The notes under the pieces were generated by a model. The model was not told where the DNA came from. It saw only the letters and a program-made list of their open reading frames with translations, and did no database searches. DNA of 64,000 nucleotides from Ignavibacteria bacterium (GTDB lineage: Bacteria; Bacteroidota; Ignavibacteria; Kapaibacteriales; UBA2268). Location: NCBI GenBank assembly GCA_016844745.1, contig JAERMQ010000010.1, forward strand, positions 1-64,000, given 5' to 3'. Of this stretch, positions 53,183 through 62,626 are shown piece after piece. Both the position numbers and the translations under genes were made by a program. The number at the start of each line of letters is the position of its first letter. Position 1 is the first letter of the stretch.

Positions 53183-55966
53183 TTAATTTTGCTTAAAGAA
53201 ATCAGATAAAGCCGCTCCTGTATATGACTCTTTAACCTTTACTATTTGCTCCGGAGTGCCTTCGGCAACTAATCTTCCGCCTGCTTCGCCGGCATCGGGA
53301 CCCAAATCAATTATCCAGTCTGCCGAAGCTATTATATTCAGATTATGCTCTATAATCAGGACTGAATGACCGGCAGAAATCAATCGTCTAAAACAATTGA
53401 GCAGTTTTGAAATATCGTCGGAATGTAAACCAGTGGTAGGTTCATCAAATATAAATAAGCAGTTCTCACCAACGGAAGAATCCAGATGATTTGCCAATTT
53501 GATTCTTTGCGATTCTCCACCGGAAAGCATTGTACTGGGCTGACCAAGCCGGAGATACCCAAGACCGACATCCTTTAGGATGGAAAGTTTCTTTGTAATT
53601 TTATTTATTCCACCGAAAAACTCTGTTGCTTCATCTATTGTCATATTCAAAACATCGATAATCGATTTGCCTTTGTATGTGATAGCGAGCGCTTCCTTTT
53701 TGTACCTCGAACCTTTGCAGGCTTCGCAAATGAGTTGAACATCCGGCAGGAATTGCATATCAACCGAAACGATTCCTTCGCCTTCACATACTTCGCATCT
53801 GCCACCGGGAACGTTAAATGAGAAATGACCGGGCTTCCAGCCTAACTGCTTTGCCGCCTGTGTTTGGGAGAATAAATCACGGATTGAATCAAATGCTTTG
53901 GTATAAGTAGCAGGCGTAGAGCGGGAAGATTTACCAATGGAAGATTGGTCGACTATTTCGATTTTTCCTATATTTTCACTGCCGTAAATTTTTTCAAAGA
54001 AACCGGGATGCTCGACGTATCCGGCATCGTATTTAGTTAATCCGGGATATAGAATTTCGTTAATCAATGTACTTTTTCCAGACCCTGATACACCAGTCAC
54101 AACGGTAATGCAATTTAACGGAATTTCGACTTTATCTATTTTAAGGTTATATTTTCTCGCTTTGTTAATAACGAGTTTTTTGCCGCTTCCATGGCTGCGT
54201 TTCGATGGTATTTCGATTTTCTTCCTGCCGGTAAAATAGTCAGCAGTTAATGACCTGCCACTACTTAACATTTCATTGAAATTGCCTGAAAATACTATGT
54301 TTCCGCCAAACTCACCGGCACGGGGACCTAAATCCAGGATATAATCGGCTTTTCTTATTATGTCATGGTCATGCTCGACGACAACAATCGTATTCCCAAG
54401 ATTCCTTAATTTAAAAAGAATATCGATTAACCTGTTCGTATCGCGGGGATGCATGCCTATGCTTGGCTCGTCCAATACGTAAAGCGTTCCCACAAGCGAT
54501 GAACCTAAAGCGGTGGAGAGATTGATTCTCTGGGCTTCCCCACCGGATAAAGTATGGGTCAGCCGGTCGAGTGTCAGGTAATTCAATCCTATATCGACTA
54601 ATAGGCCTATTCGCCATTCAAGTTCGCGAACCACCTGTCCTGCAACTTTTGTCTCATAGTCCGTCAAATTAATCTGCTTTATAAAACTGAGTAGTTCATC
54701 GAGTGGCTTGCTAACGAGTTCGGGAATACTTTTCCCGTCAACTATAACCTGTCTTGCCGATGTACGGAGACGTGAACCGTCGCAGGCATAACATTTGGTA
54801 TAACCTCTATACCTGCTCAGTAGAATGCGATACTGTATTTTATGCGAATTCTCTTCCAGCAATGTAATGAAGCCCTTGATTCCTGTATAATCTCCGGAAC
54901 CATTACGTATAATATCAATCTGTTCAGGTGTAAGGGAATCAATAGGCACATCGAGCGATATACTATGTTTGGGTGCAATTTTTAATAAAGCTCGCTGAAA
55001 CATCGCAAAACCGGGCATATTAAATGGATGAACAGCTCCGTTTCTCAGTGTTTTTCCTTTATTGGGAATTATTAAATCTTCATCCACGCCAATTGTCCTG
55101 CCGAAACCTTCGCATTTAGGACAAGCGCCATAAGGATTATTGAATGAAAACAGCTTTGGGTCTGGCTCTACATAAACGATTTCACATTCGTTACATTCAT
55201 ATTTGGAGCTGAAAGCAAGCTCTTTTTCCTTGGTCAGATTCCGTATGAGTATCTTTCCGCTGCCTCCGGAAAATGCCGTCTCGATTGAATCAGTGAGGCG
55301 CGTGACTGAATCTTCATCGTATCGAAGAACAAACCTATCGACCAAAATGTATGCTATATCATTTTTTGGAATTTTAGGAAAAGAATCCTGCTCTATATTA
55401 ATAATCTCATCCGATGAACCAATAATAGCACGGAAGAACCCGGATTCGCGATACTTCATCAGCTCCGGTTCAAGAGTTTTTGATGTGGCATTAATTGGAA
55501 AGAGTATATATAATTTATCTCCTTCATCGAATTTGAGTATCCGCGTCACAACCGAACCCGGAGAATCTTTTCGAACAAGCTTACCGCAATCTTTGCAATA
55601 AGTTTTTCCTATTCTTCCGTAAAGTAGCCGCAAGTAATCATATACTTCGGTGGATGTGCCGACTGTCGAGCGGGGATTTTTCGATGGTGGTTTCTGCCCT
55701 ATTGCAATAGCAGGAGGCAGCCCTGATATGGATTCTACATCCGGTTTATCCATTCTTTCAAGAAATTGCCGGGCATAAGCCGATAGGGATTCTGCAAAAC
55801 GACGCTGACCCTCAGCATAAAGTGTATCGAAAGCAAGGGATGACTTACCGGAACCGCTAACACCGGTAACGACAGTAATAGCATTCCTTGGAATATCCAC
55901 AGATATATTTTTAAGGTTATGGACGTTTGCCGATTGAATTTTTATATATGTACCGTTTTTTGCCAT
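53183..55966 (-). CDS. uvrA: excinuclease ABC subunit A
   Basis: The protein has 927 residues, a normal length. Two ABC ATPase halves have Walker [13 protein letters not shown] and [12 protein letters not shown], and signatures LSGGEAQRI and LSGGESQRI. Zinc modules are CNEC...CPKC and CEVC...CEAC. UvrA finds DNA damage with UvrB in nucleotide excision repair. It lies 79 bases ahead of the polyprenyl synthase gene, in the same direction. Confidence 0.95.
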   Translation of the reverse strand: MAKNGTYIKIQSANVHNLKNISVDIPRNAITVVTGVSGSGKSSLAFDTLYAEGQRRFAESLSAYARQFLERMDKPDVESISGLPPAIAIGQKPPSKNPRSTVGTSTEVYDYLRLLYGRIGKTYCKDCGKLVRKDSPGSVVTRILKFDEGDKLYILFPINATSKTLEPELMKYRESGFFRAIIGSSDEIINIEQDSFPKIPKNDIAYILVDRFVLRYDEDSVTRLTDSIETAFSGGSGKILIRNLTKEKELAFSSKYECNECEIVYVEPDPKLFSFNNPYGACPKCEGFGRTIGVDEDLIIPNKGKTLRNGAVHPFNMPGFAMFQRALLKIAPKHSISLDVPIDSLTPEQIDIIRNGSGDYTGIKGFITLLEENSHKIQYRILLSRYRGYTKCYACDGSRLRTSARQVIVDGKSIPELVSKPLDELLSFIKQINLTDYETKVAGQVVRELEWRIGLLVDIGLNYLTLDRLTHTLSGGEAQRINLSTALGSSLVGTLYVLDEPSIGMHPRDTNRLIDILFKLRNLGNTIVVVEHDHDIIRKADYILDLGPRAGEFGGNIVFSGNFNEMLSSGRSLTADYFTGRKKIEIPSKRSHGSGKKLVINKARKYNLKIDKVEIPLNCITVVTGVSGSGKSTLINEILYPGLTKYDAGYVEHPGFFEKIYGSENIGKIEIVDQSSIGKSSRSTPATYTKAFDSIRDLFSQTQAAKQLGWKPGHFSFNVPGGRCEVCEGEGIVSVDMQFLPDVQLICEACKGSRYKKEALAITYKGKSIIDVLNMTIDEATEFFGGINKITKKLSILKDVGLGYLRLGQPSTMLSGGESQRIKLANHLDSSVGENCLFIFDEPTTGLHSDDISKLLNCFRRLISAGHSVLIIEHNLNIIASADWIIDLGPDAGEAGGRLVAEGTPEQIVKVKESYTGAALSDFFKQN

Positions 55967-55997
55967 TTTTATATCTTTGGGATTATGTAAAAAGTTT

Positions 55998-56089
55998 GGA
56001 AGAATGTCATTCGTAAGCGAAGTGAAGAATCCAGTTCCAATGAGGTTTCTGGATTCTCTACTTCGTTACCTATGACATTATTTTCTTCG
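55998..56089. repeat. GAATGTCATTCGTAAGCGAAGTG hairpin repeat
   Basis: AGAATGTCATTCGTAAGCGAAG pairs with CTACTTCGTTACCTATGACATT around AATCCAG/CTGGATT. Member of the GTCATTC family. The gap 55967-56438 holds this, the next hairpin and a promoter candidate. Confidence 0.7.
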
Positions 56090-56141
56090 TTTTATTTTAT
56101 TACAACTTATAATTTCAACATATATCCCTGAATTAACACTT

Positions 56142-56232
56142 TAAGAAATCCCCCCTACCCCCCTTTTTCAAAGGGGGATAAGAAAATATTCTTAAATCCC
56201 CCTTTGAAAAAGGGGGGTAGGGGGGATTTCTT
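56142..56232. repeat. GAAATCCCCCCTACCCCCC hairpin repeat
   Basis: A palindrome of about 90 bases with arms AAGAAATCCCCCCTACCCCC and complement. Same family as 4839-4920. Confidence 0.8.
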
Positions 56233-56373
56233 TTGAATTTGTCATGATTTATTTTTATTATACTTAGTATTTTGGAGTTCAGAATGACATTCATTTTGAC
56301 CTACTCATACAACAACATTATATTGTAAAATATTAAAAACAACAAAATTAACATTAAAAAATGATTTTTTAGT

Positions 56374-56381
56374 TAACTTTG
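56374..56381 (+). promoter_or_regulatory. candidate -7 box (TAACTTTG) for rimO
   Basis: TAACTTTG fits TAnnTTTG and lies 57 bases before the rimO ATG; no convincing -33 TTTG is present at 19-21 bases. Confidence 0.35.
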
Positions 56382-56438
56382 TATTCTTTAACTGTACCTT
56401 TTGAGAAATATAGGAATTCCTAAATTAAAATAAAGTTC

Positions 56439-57740
56439 ATGAAGAAAAAACCGGAACAAATAAATAAAGTATCTGTACTTACTCTCGGATGCGCCAAAAA
56501 TGTAGTCGATTCGGAGCATATCATAAGCGACCTTAAATCAGTGGGAATAGGCTATACCCAGAATATCGAAGAAAGTGATGCAATTATTGTAAATACATGC
56601 GGATTCATTGATTCGGCTAAAGAGGAGAGCGTACAGGCAATTATCGATGCCTGCCACCTTAAGAAAAACGGAATCGTACGCAGGGTATTCGTTACGGGCT
56701 GTCTATCGGAGCGATATTCGGAAGCGCTTAAGAAACAGATTCACGGTGTCGATTTTTACTTTGGAGTTAATTCATTTCCCGAAATTGTTCACAATCTTAC
56801 AGGTGGGAAAAGTAGCTGCCAGACCGGTAATCCCAGAACCCTTCTTACTCCTAAGCATTATGCTTATATAAAAATATCCGAGGGATGCAATCATGAATGT
56901 TCTTTTTGTGCAATTCCTTCGATAAGGGGGACGCATGTATCGAGACGAATTGAAGAAATTGTTGATGAAGTTAGGTTATTGGCTGATAACGGCACTAAAG
57001 AATTTATTATTATAGCTCAGGATACGACTCTTTATGGTGTGGATATCTACAGGAGAAGAATGATTTCCGATTTGCTCGAAAGATTGAGTAAAATTGATAA
57101 TGTTAAATGGCTCAGATTAATGTATGCGTATCCATTATCTTTTCCTGAAAAACTTGCTGATGTAATCTCCCGTTTTCCCAATATATGCAATTATGTTGAC
57201 CTGCCTTTACAGCACATATCGGATAAAATCCTAAGGTCGATGAAGCGTGGCTCAGGCTCTGCAAAAATTAATAAATTGCTCGATATGTTAAGAACGAAAA
57301 TCCCTGATTTGGCTATACGAACAACTTTTATTACAGGTTATCCGGGCGAAACAGAGGAGGATTTTTCCCGGCTTTTGGGTTTTATAAATGAACAAAAGTT
57401 CGCCCGGCTTGGCGTTTTTACTTATTCGCATGAAGACGGTACAACGGCTTACAAACTAAAGGATACGATTCCGGCTAAAATCAAGGAAGAACGAAGAAAT
57501 CTGTTGATGGCTGCACAAGGTGAAATTTCTTTAAAAAAGAACAAAGAATTAATTGGAAAAAATTTAAACGTTTTATTAGACGAAGTACGTAATGGCTTAT
57601 ATTATGGCAGGACACAATGGGATGCGCCTGATGTGGATAATGTTGTTATTATTGAATCGAAAAGGAATCTACATTCCGGGCAATTCGTCGAGATAACGCC
57701 TAATTGTGCAGATTATTATGATTTATATGCTAATTTATAA
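56439..57740 (+). CDS. rimO: ribosomal protein S12 methylthiotransferase RimO
   Basis: The protein has 433 residues with the three parts of the family: an N-terminal UPF0004 domain (LTLGCAKNVVDSEHI, with Cys residues for the auxiliary cluster), a radical-SAM core with C150xxxC154xxC157 (CNHECSFC), SVRGxHxSRR-like residues after it, and a C-terminal TRAM domain. It adds a methylthio group to Asp 88 of S12. The absence of MiaB-type residues and CAKNVVDSE favour RimO. Confidence 0.9.
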   Translation: MKKKPEQINKVSVLTLGCAKNVVDSEHIISDLKSVGIGYTQNIEESDAIIVNTCGFIDSAKEESVQAIIDACHLKKNGIVRRVFVTGCLSERYSEALKKQIHGVDFYFGVNSFPEIVHNLTGGKSSCQTGNPRTLLTPKHYAYIKISEGCNHECSFCAIPSIRGTHVSRRIEEIVDEVRLLADNGTKEFIIIAQDTTLYGVDIYRRRMISDLLERLSKIDNVKWLRLMYAYPLSFPEKLADVISRFPNICNYVDLPLQHISDKILRSMKRGSGSAKINKLLDMLRTKIPDLAIRTTFITGYPGETEEDFSRLLGFINEQKFARLGVFTYSHEDGTTAYKLKDTIPAKIKEERRNLLMAAQGEISLKKNKELIGKNLNVLLDEVRNGLYYGRTQWDAPDVDNVVIIESKRNLHSGQFVEITPNCADYYDLYANL

Positions 57741-58299
57741 AAATTTGTAATAGAAATTTCAAAGATGTTAATGATGGTTTGTGAAAACTCCTAAAAGAAT
57801 GTCATTCTGAACGAAGTGAAGAATCTTCTTAAATTAAAGATTAATTTTATTTTTGTATAAAGAATTTTTATTTCCACAAACCTGGACATTACTATCGCAG
57901 TTTTATGATAGGACAGAAAGGCTCATTAGCACAAGCAAAAATTAAAATGTAGTAATTTTTACCACAAATAAAACTATCATTTTACTACAAATAAATCATA
58001 TTATATCCTATAATTCAAATAGATTTGAAAGTATAATTTGTAATTGTGACGTAATGAAAAATGAATTGAGTTTATAGAAAATGATAATTAGTAAATTTTT
58101 TCTTTGAAATTAACATCAATTGAGATAAATTGAAAGTTATTTTTCGACAATTTATAATAAAGTGTTAAATAAATGAAATTAATTTATAAACGACAAAAAG
58201 TAAAAAAGAGCGAAAGCACTTTTGAAAACGGATGTCGTTATTTTATTGTATTGTAATTAATTAAGAAATATCATAGTACCTTAAAAAAAGGAAAAAAAA
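57741..58299 (+). other. intergenic region before the envelope cluster
   Basis: The region is 559 bases with no coding frame. It has one half-unit of the GTCATTCTGAACGAAG repeat (57798-57830) and AT-rich sequence. AAAAAAAGGAAAAAAAA before the next ATG is a Shine-Dalgarno candidate. No promoter was found. Confidence 0.5.
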
Positions 58300-60624
58300 A
58301 TGGGAAAAGGCGGCGGTGCAGGTAAAGTATATTTCGTATTATACCTTGCGGTAGTTCTCGAACTTCTAATCATCATCGTGGAACGCGACGAAGCCGAGGA
58401 ACTGCTGTTAAGTAAGCAACGTGAAACGATGAAAATCGTGCAAAGTATTTTGTCACAACTTCAAACCGGTTCCGGAACAGAGGGAATCAATACTCGTCCC
58501 CAGGATGAAATTACAATTCCACCTCCCGGATTAAACGTCAAGGAATTGGGCTTCGATGTTAAAGATTCGAGAAAGTATATAGTCGAAGTCGGTATAACCG
58601 ATATTACATCAGAACTTCCGATGAGGGTCGGCGAATCTACCAAAGATTATACTGAAAGGTTAAAGAAACTAATTAAACTTGCAAATGTTGAAGAAATAGA
58701 GTATCAGATATTCTTCAGCCCGAGCCAGGATATTACCAGTGCACCATTATTCCCATCCGATGATTCTATTATGAAGAAAGGGATTGATTTCAAAACCTGG
58801 CAATCAGGGCAAACAATAACTGGACCCGATGGCAGTATATGGGAATTCAAGGGATTGCGGAAGATGACTTTCGATAATGACCAGACTTTCAGCAATATTC
58901 CAATTGGTGATAATTACAAAAATGTCAAGGGAGAAATGATAAAGCCTGTTTATCAACCTCCTCTAATCGTTGGTCCTGATTTTGCTCCGCAAATTTCCGC
59001 CGACAGCATTTTTTATTATACCGATTTAAGTGAAAGAAAAGATATTACTACGTCGGCTTTAGAGGCTGCCAAAAAGCGTGCGTTTACTGTAAATTTCAAA
59101 CCACCCAGCATAGCAGGATGGTATAAACTAAGATTTTCTTCCAGAACCAATAGAATTTTAGGTGTAAGAAAAACAGAAGGCGTTCAGGAGGTTAGCGAAG
59201 AGACAACGGTAAATATCGGTACGGTTCAGTTAACCGTTAAAGACTTAAGAAAAGTTCAAAAAGAATTAACGACTAAACTTGAAAAGTTCCATCTTCCTAA
59301 TGTTGAAGAGTTTGAAAAAGGAGGCGACCTTGCTAAATTCGAAGCTGCGTTGCTTCATTCGGAAATAGAAGCCGCTCAAAGCGAAGAACCTACGGAAAAC
59401 GTAAGCCACGTGCGACTTTTCGGATATATCGCTAAGTTATTAGCGCCGGGTCAATCTGTTAACTTTAAGCAAAATCTTGGCGCTATTGAATTCAACGTTC
59501 GCGTTATTACACCTAAAGCGCCTCCCGGAGCCGACCCTGCTATAGTTCCGCCAACCGACGGTTATGCTGCAAGTTTTGATAAACTTCCGGCGGCTTTCTT
59601 ATTCCAAATCTCTCCCTACCAGGGAGATGGTAAAAATCAGGTTACGGCTATTGTTAAGGAGACAAATCAAAGGTTTGAATGTAAACCATTATATTTATAT
59701 AATAATACCCCGAATGCACCAGCAATGAGCGGTAAAGCTGATTATATTGCATATATGAATGAAAATCTGGCTGTAGGGAAATATACGGTTGAAATTACTC
59801 ACGGTATTTCTGCCAGTTCTAAACAGCCTAAAACAGAAACATTTGACCTGGAAATTTTTCAAACGGGTCTGACCGATGCAAGTCAAAAGGATATTAATGC
59901 AAAATTGGGATTCAGGGCTTTATTTGGTAGTAGTGTTGATTTTGCTGCCGTACCGAGTTCAGGTAGTAAAATTCCCCGTTCTTATGAAATAAAAGTCTCA
60001 ACAGATAGCAAAGAACAAGGCAACGAAGCAACTTATGACCAATTGAACATTCCTCAGGGTAAGGGTTTACCACTTACTTCTAATGCCAGTAATGTATTTG
60101 TTGCTATAAAATGGAAACAGCCATATACAAATAAAGAAATAATGTTATTTGAAAGCTCAAAGGAAATTAAACAAAGAGGTCCATCTATATTGACGGCTAC
60201 AATGGTAGGACCGAAATATACCTTTGCTCCGAATCTGAAAACAGGTTCAATTGAGTTTACAGGAATCGAAGCTTCGAGACCCGATGCCGATATTGGCGAT
60301 GTTAAAGCAAATACTGTTTTAACGGCATCATTGACTGGCGAAGCTGAGATTGTTGGTAGAATAAAAGGTAAAGAAATCAAATACTCCGTCTCGGATGTTG
60401 AGGTTTCGGATGCTACCGAACCAAATAGCAGCAATACAAGATGGAATATTAAAATCAATTTGCAGTTGATTTCAAATATACCATCGGGAGCCAAATCGAT
60501 TCCTATATCAGGTTCTTTCAATATCAATTTGAGAGCAACCGCAACAAACCCTAAAAACGGTAAGGTTGGAGTTGGAACAAAATCTTTGAATGTCGATGTC
60601 GATTATTCGATAACACGTAAGTAA
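58300..60624 (+). CDS. large periplasmic protein with one N-terminal membrane helix, GldM/PorM-like candidate
   Basis: The protein has 774 residues. After eight residues a single helix (VYFVLYLAVVLELLIIIV, about 10-27) ends in acidic ERDEAEE, and the rest is periplasmic with several beta-rich domains. This is the layout of GldM/PorM, which with the membrane protein GldL/PorL forms the proton-driven motor of type IX secretion, but no sequence signature confirms it. No gldL-like gene precedes it, since rimO is upstream. Two envelope genes follow on the same strand. Its nature is inferred from architecture and from type IX-type tails elsewhere in the window. Confidence 0.5.
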   Translation: MGKGGGAGKVYFVLYLAVVLELLIIIVERDEAEELLLSKQRETMKIVQSILSQLQTGSGTEGINTRPQDEITIPPPGLNVKELGFDVKDSRKYIVEVGITDITSELPMRVGESTKDYTERLKKLIKLANVEEIEYQIFFSPSQDITSAPLFPSDDSIMKKGIDFKTWQSGQTITGPDGSIWEFKGLRKMTFDNDQTFSNIPIGDNYKNVKGEMIKPVYQPPLIVGPDFAPQISADSIFYYTDLSERKDITTSALEAAKKRAFTVNFKPPSIAGWYKLRFSSRTNRILGVRKTEGVQEVSEETTVNIGTVQLTVKDLRKVQKELTTKLEKFHLPNVEEFEKGGDLAKFEAALLHSEIEAAQSEEPTENVSHVRLFGYIAKLLAPGQSVNFKQNLGAIEFNVRVITPKAPPGADPAIVPPTDGYAASFDKLPAAFLFQISPYQGDGKNQVTAIVKETNQRFECKPLYLYNNTPNAPAMSGKADYIAYMNENLAVGKYTVEITHGISASSKQPKTETFDLEIFQTGLTDASQKDINAKLGFRALFGSSVDFAAVPSSGSKIPRSYEIKVSTDSKEQGNEATYDQLNIPQGKGLPLTSNASNVFVAIKWKQPYTNKEIMLFESSKEIKQRGPSILTATMVGPKYTFAPNLKTGSIEFTGIEASRPDADIGDVKANTVLTASLTGEAEIVGRIKGKEIKYSVSDVEVSDATEPNSSNTRWNIKINLQLISNIPSGAKSIPISGSFNINLRATATNPKNGKVGVGTKSLNVDVDYSITRK

Positions 60625-60690
60625 TTACTTAATAATAAAAGGTATTAAAACCATTATTTTAAGAATTTTAAATGAATAAGGATAAATAAA

Positions 60691-62529
60691 ATGGTAAAAA
60701 AAATAGTTCTCACATTCTCTCTCCTTATCGGATTCCTTATCACGACAGCCTATCCGCAGTTGAAGAACGATGCGGCTAATCTGAAATTAAAAAATGTTTT
60801 GGGGAATTTAAAAAACCACCGGTTCGGACCAAACTATTACTACCAGGTAAAGGATTTGAAGGTCATAAAAGCAAGTCTTCAGCAGTTTATACAAGCGGAA
60901 GGCACTCCTAAGGTTGCGATGAGTGATGAAATTCTAAAAAAAGTAGATAAAAAAGTAGCGGAATACATAGAAAACGGTGTAAAGGCTGATGATGCACCAA
61001 TGGCAATAAAGGAGAACTTGTACAGGGATTTGTCTCAATCTATCCCTGATGATGACTTTGACGCTTTGTATGCTTATTTTAAAAGTAAGCTTGCCGGTAA
61101 GGGAAAAGAAATTAAGACTGCTTACTTAATTACTACACCTAATGAAAAAGGTGATGAGTCTATCGTAGCTTTAATTATAGCCTTCAAAAGTATTGATATT
61201 GAAGAAGATATCGGCTTCCCGGCAAAAAGTAATATCTTCACATATATGGATTTAAAGGAAATCGATATTACCGATGAAGCAAATCAGGGCAGAAAGTTAT
61301 ATGACCTTTTGAATGATTACATACTACAGCAAAATGTTAACGACGTTACTCTCAGGGCACGAGGTATCGGGCAAAAACAATGGCTGCTGCCTTTTGATTA
61401 TGGTGTTACTTCTTCTCTTATCGTTGATGAAGGAAATATTACATCCAATGACGTCCAGAATTTTATTCGAATTTCCGAGACTATGCCGTTAGACTTCTTC
61501 CAGAAGGAAAATGAGATAATCCTAAGTGGCGACCAGATTTCCTGGAGAAGATATAAAAGGCAGCTTTCCGAAGATGGTTCCGAGCCGGCGCCTATTGAGG
61601 ATAAAAAAGTGAAGGTTGCTACAAAAGCTCAACCCGGACCAGCGGATAAATCCAAGACAGCAACAACCCAAAAAACAGCCCTAGTAGCCGAAACACCAAC
61701 TGAACCCACGGAACTGGAAACAGACCCGACTAAAGCATCGAACTACAATCTACCCGATTACGGCATCGAGCTGAAATACGGTATAGATGAAATAAATTTT
61801 CCTTCTTTATGGAGCGAAAGATTAACATTATCAGCAATATGGCAGAGTGTGAAATTAGGAGTTATCCTGCCGAGCGATGGTAGTATTTATTCCTCATCAG
61901 CGAATGTTTTCGGACAAAAAAGACAATTTACTAATGCCGGAACCGGAATTGCAGGCTCGTTTGATTTCCCAATCAAAGTTGCCCCGAAAAGCGGTATTTT
62001 TCACATGGATTTTGCTTATGTTAACGGAAACGCAAATCCTGCTTCATACAGGAACAAGTTGGAAAGACAGGATACGAGTAATACCGACCCGTATCTGGAT
62101 TATTTAATCAGGGCAAACGCTCAGATTCATTATACCTTTGCAACTAAAATCGACGATAACTACTGGTTGCGGTATAGTGTCGGCGCTACTTTATATAATA
62201 TTGAATCATGGAGCTATGAAAACTCCCTGAATTATGAAGACGGTGATAAAGAAAGTAATTATAAGCAAAAAGAAACCGAAACAGTCGGAGGTATTTCCGG
62301 GAAAATAGAATTAATGGTACGGGACATAACTACTCCCTGGGGAGCTTCAGTACAATATTTCGATGGAACACTAAGTACGTATATTTGGCTTCGCATACCT
62401 ATTACGAGGAATTCCGTTAGTTTTCAAATCGACGGTAAAGGTTATTTCCCTGTGTTCGATGATTTGTCAAGACCATGGAAAAACACAAGCGCTTTTATCC
62501 CAATGGGGCGATTGATTGTAAATTTTTAA
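60691..62529 (+). CDS. envelope protein: periplasmic N-domain, Pro/Thr linker and C-terminal beta-barrel
   Basis: The protein has 612 residues with a signal peptide (MVKKIVLTFSLLIGFLITTAYPQ). Residues about 25-285 are a mixed alpha/beta periplasmic part. About 290-350 is a low-complexity linker rich in Lys, Pro and Thr (KAQPGPADKSKTATTQK, TPTEPTELETDPT). From about 355 to the end is a beta-rich region ending in GRLIVNF, with the aromatic end typical of outer-membrane barrels. It may connect the inner-membrane protein upstream with the outer membrane. No named family recognised. It starts 66 bases after the previous stop. Confidence 0.6.
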   Translation: MVKKIVLTFSLLIGFLITTAYPQLKNDAANLKLKNVLGNLKNHRFGPNYYYQVKDLKVIKASLQQFIQAEGTPKVAMSDEILKKVDKKVAEYIENGVKADDAPMAIKENLYRDLSQSIPDDDFDALYAYFKSKLAGKGKEIKTAYLITTPNEKGDESIVALIIAFKSIDIEEDIGFPAKSNIFTYMDLKEIDITDEANQGRKLYDLLNDYILQQNVNDVTLRARGIGQKQWLLPFDYGVTSSLIVDEGNITSNDVQNFIRISETMPLDFFQKENEIILSGDQISWRRYKRQLSEDGSEPAPIEDKKVKVATKAQPGPADKSKTATTQKTALVAETPTEPTELETDPTKASNYNLPDYGIELKYGIDEINFPSLWSERLTLSAIWQSVKLGVILPSDGSIYSSSANVFGQKRQFTNAGTGIAGSFDFPIKVAPKSGIFHMDFAYVNGNANPASYRNKLERQDTSNTDPYLDYLIRANAQIHYTFATKIDDNYWLRYSVGATLYNIESWSYENSLNYEDGDKESNYKQKETETVGGISGKIELMVRDITTPWGASVQYFDGTLSTYIWLRIPITRNSVSFQIDGKGYFPVFDDLSRPWKNTSAFIPMGRLIVNF

Positions 62530-62626
62530 TTATTTGAAATACTTCAATCGGTTTTCGGGCTATTTTATTTATTATAAAAAATTATAATGAAAAAGTTTGA
62601 TTAGGAAAAATATATTAGAAAGAATT

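Noticed and set aside
57741-58299. tRNA or small RNA gene before the envelope cluster
   Set aside because: No cloverleaf or conserved stem found in the AT-rich stretch.
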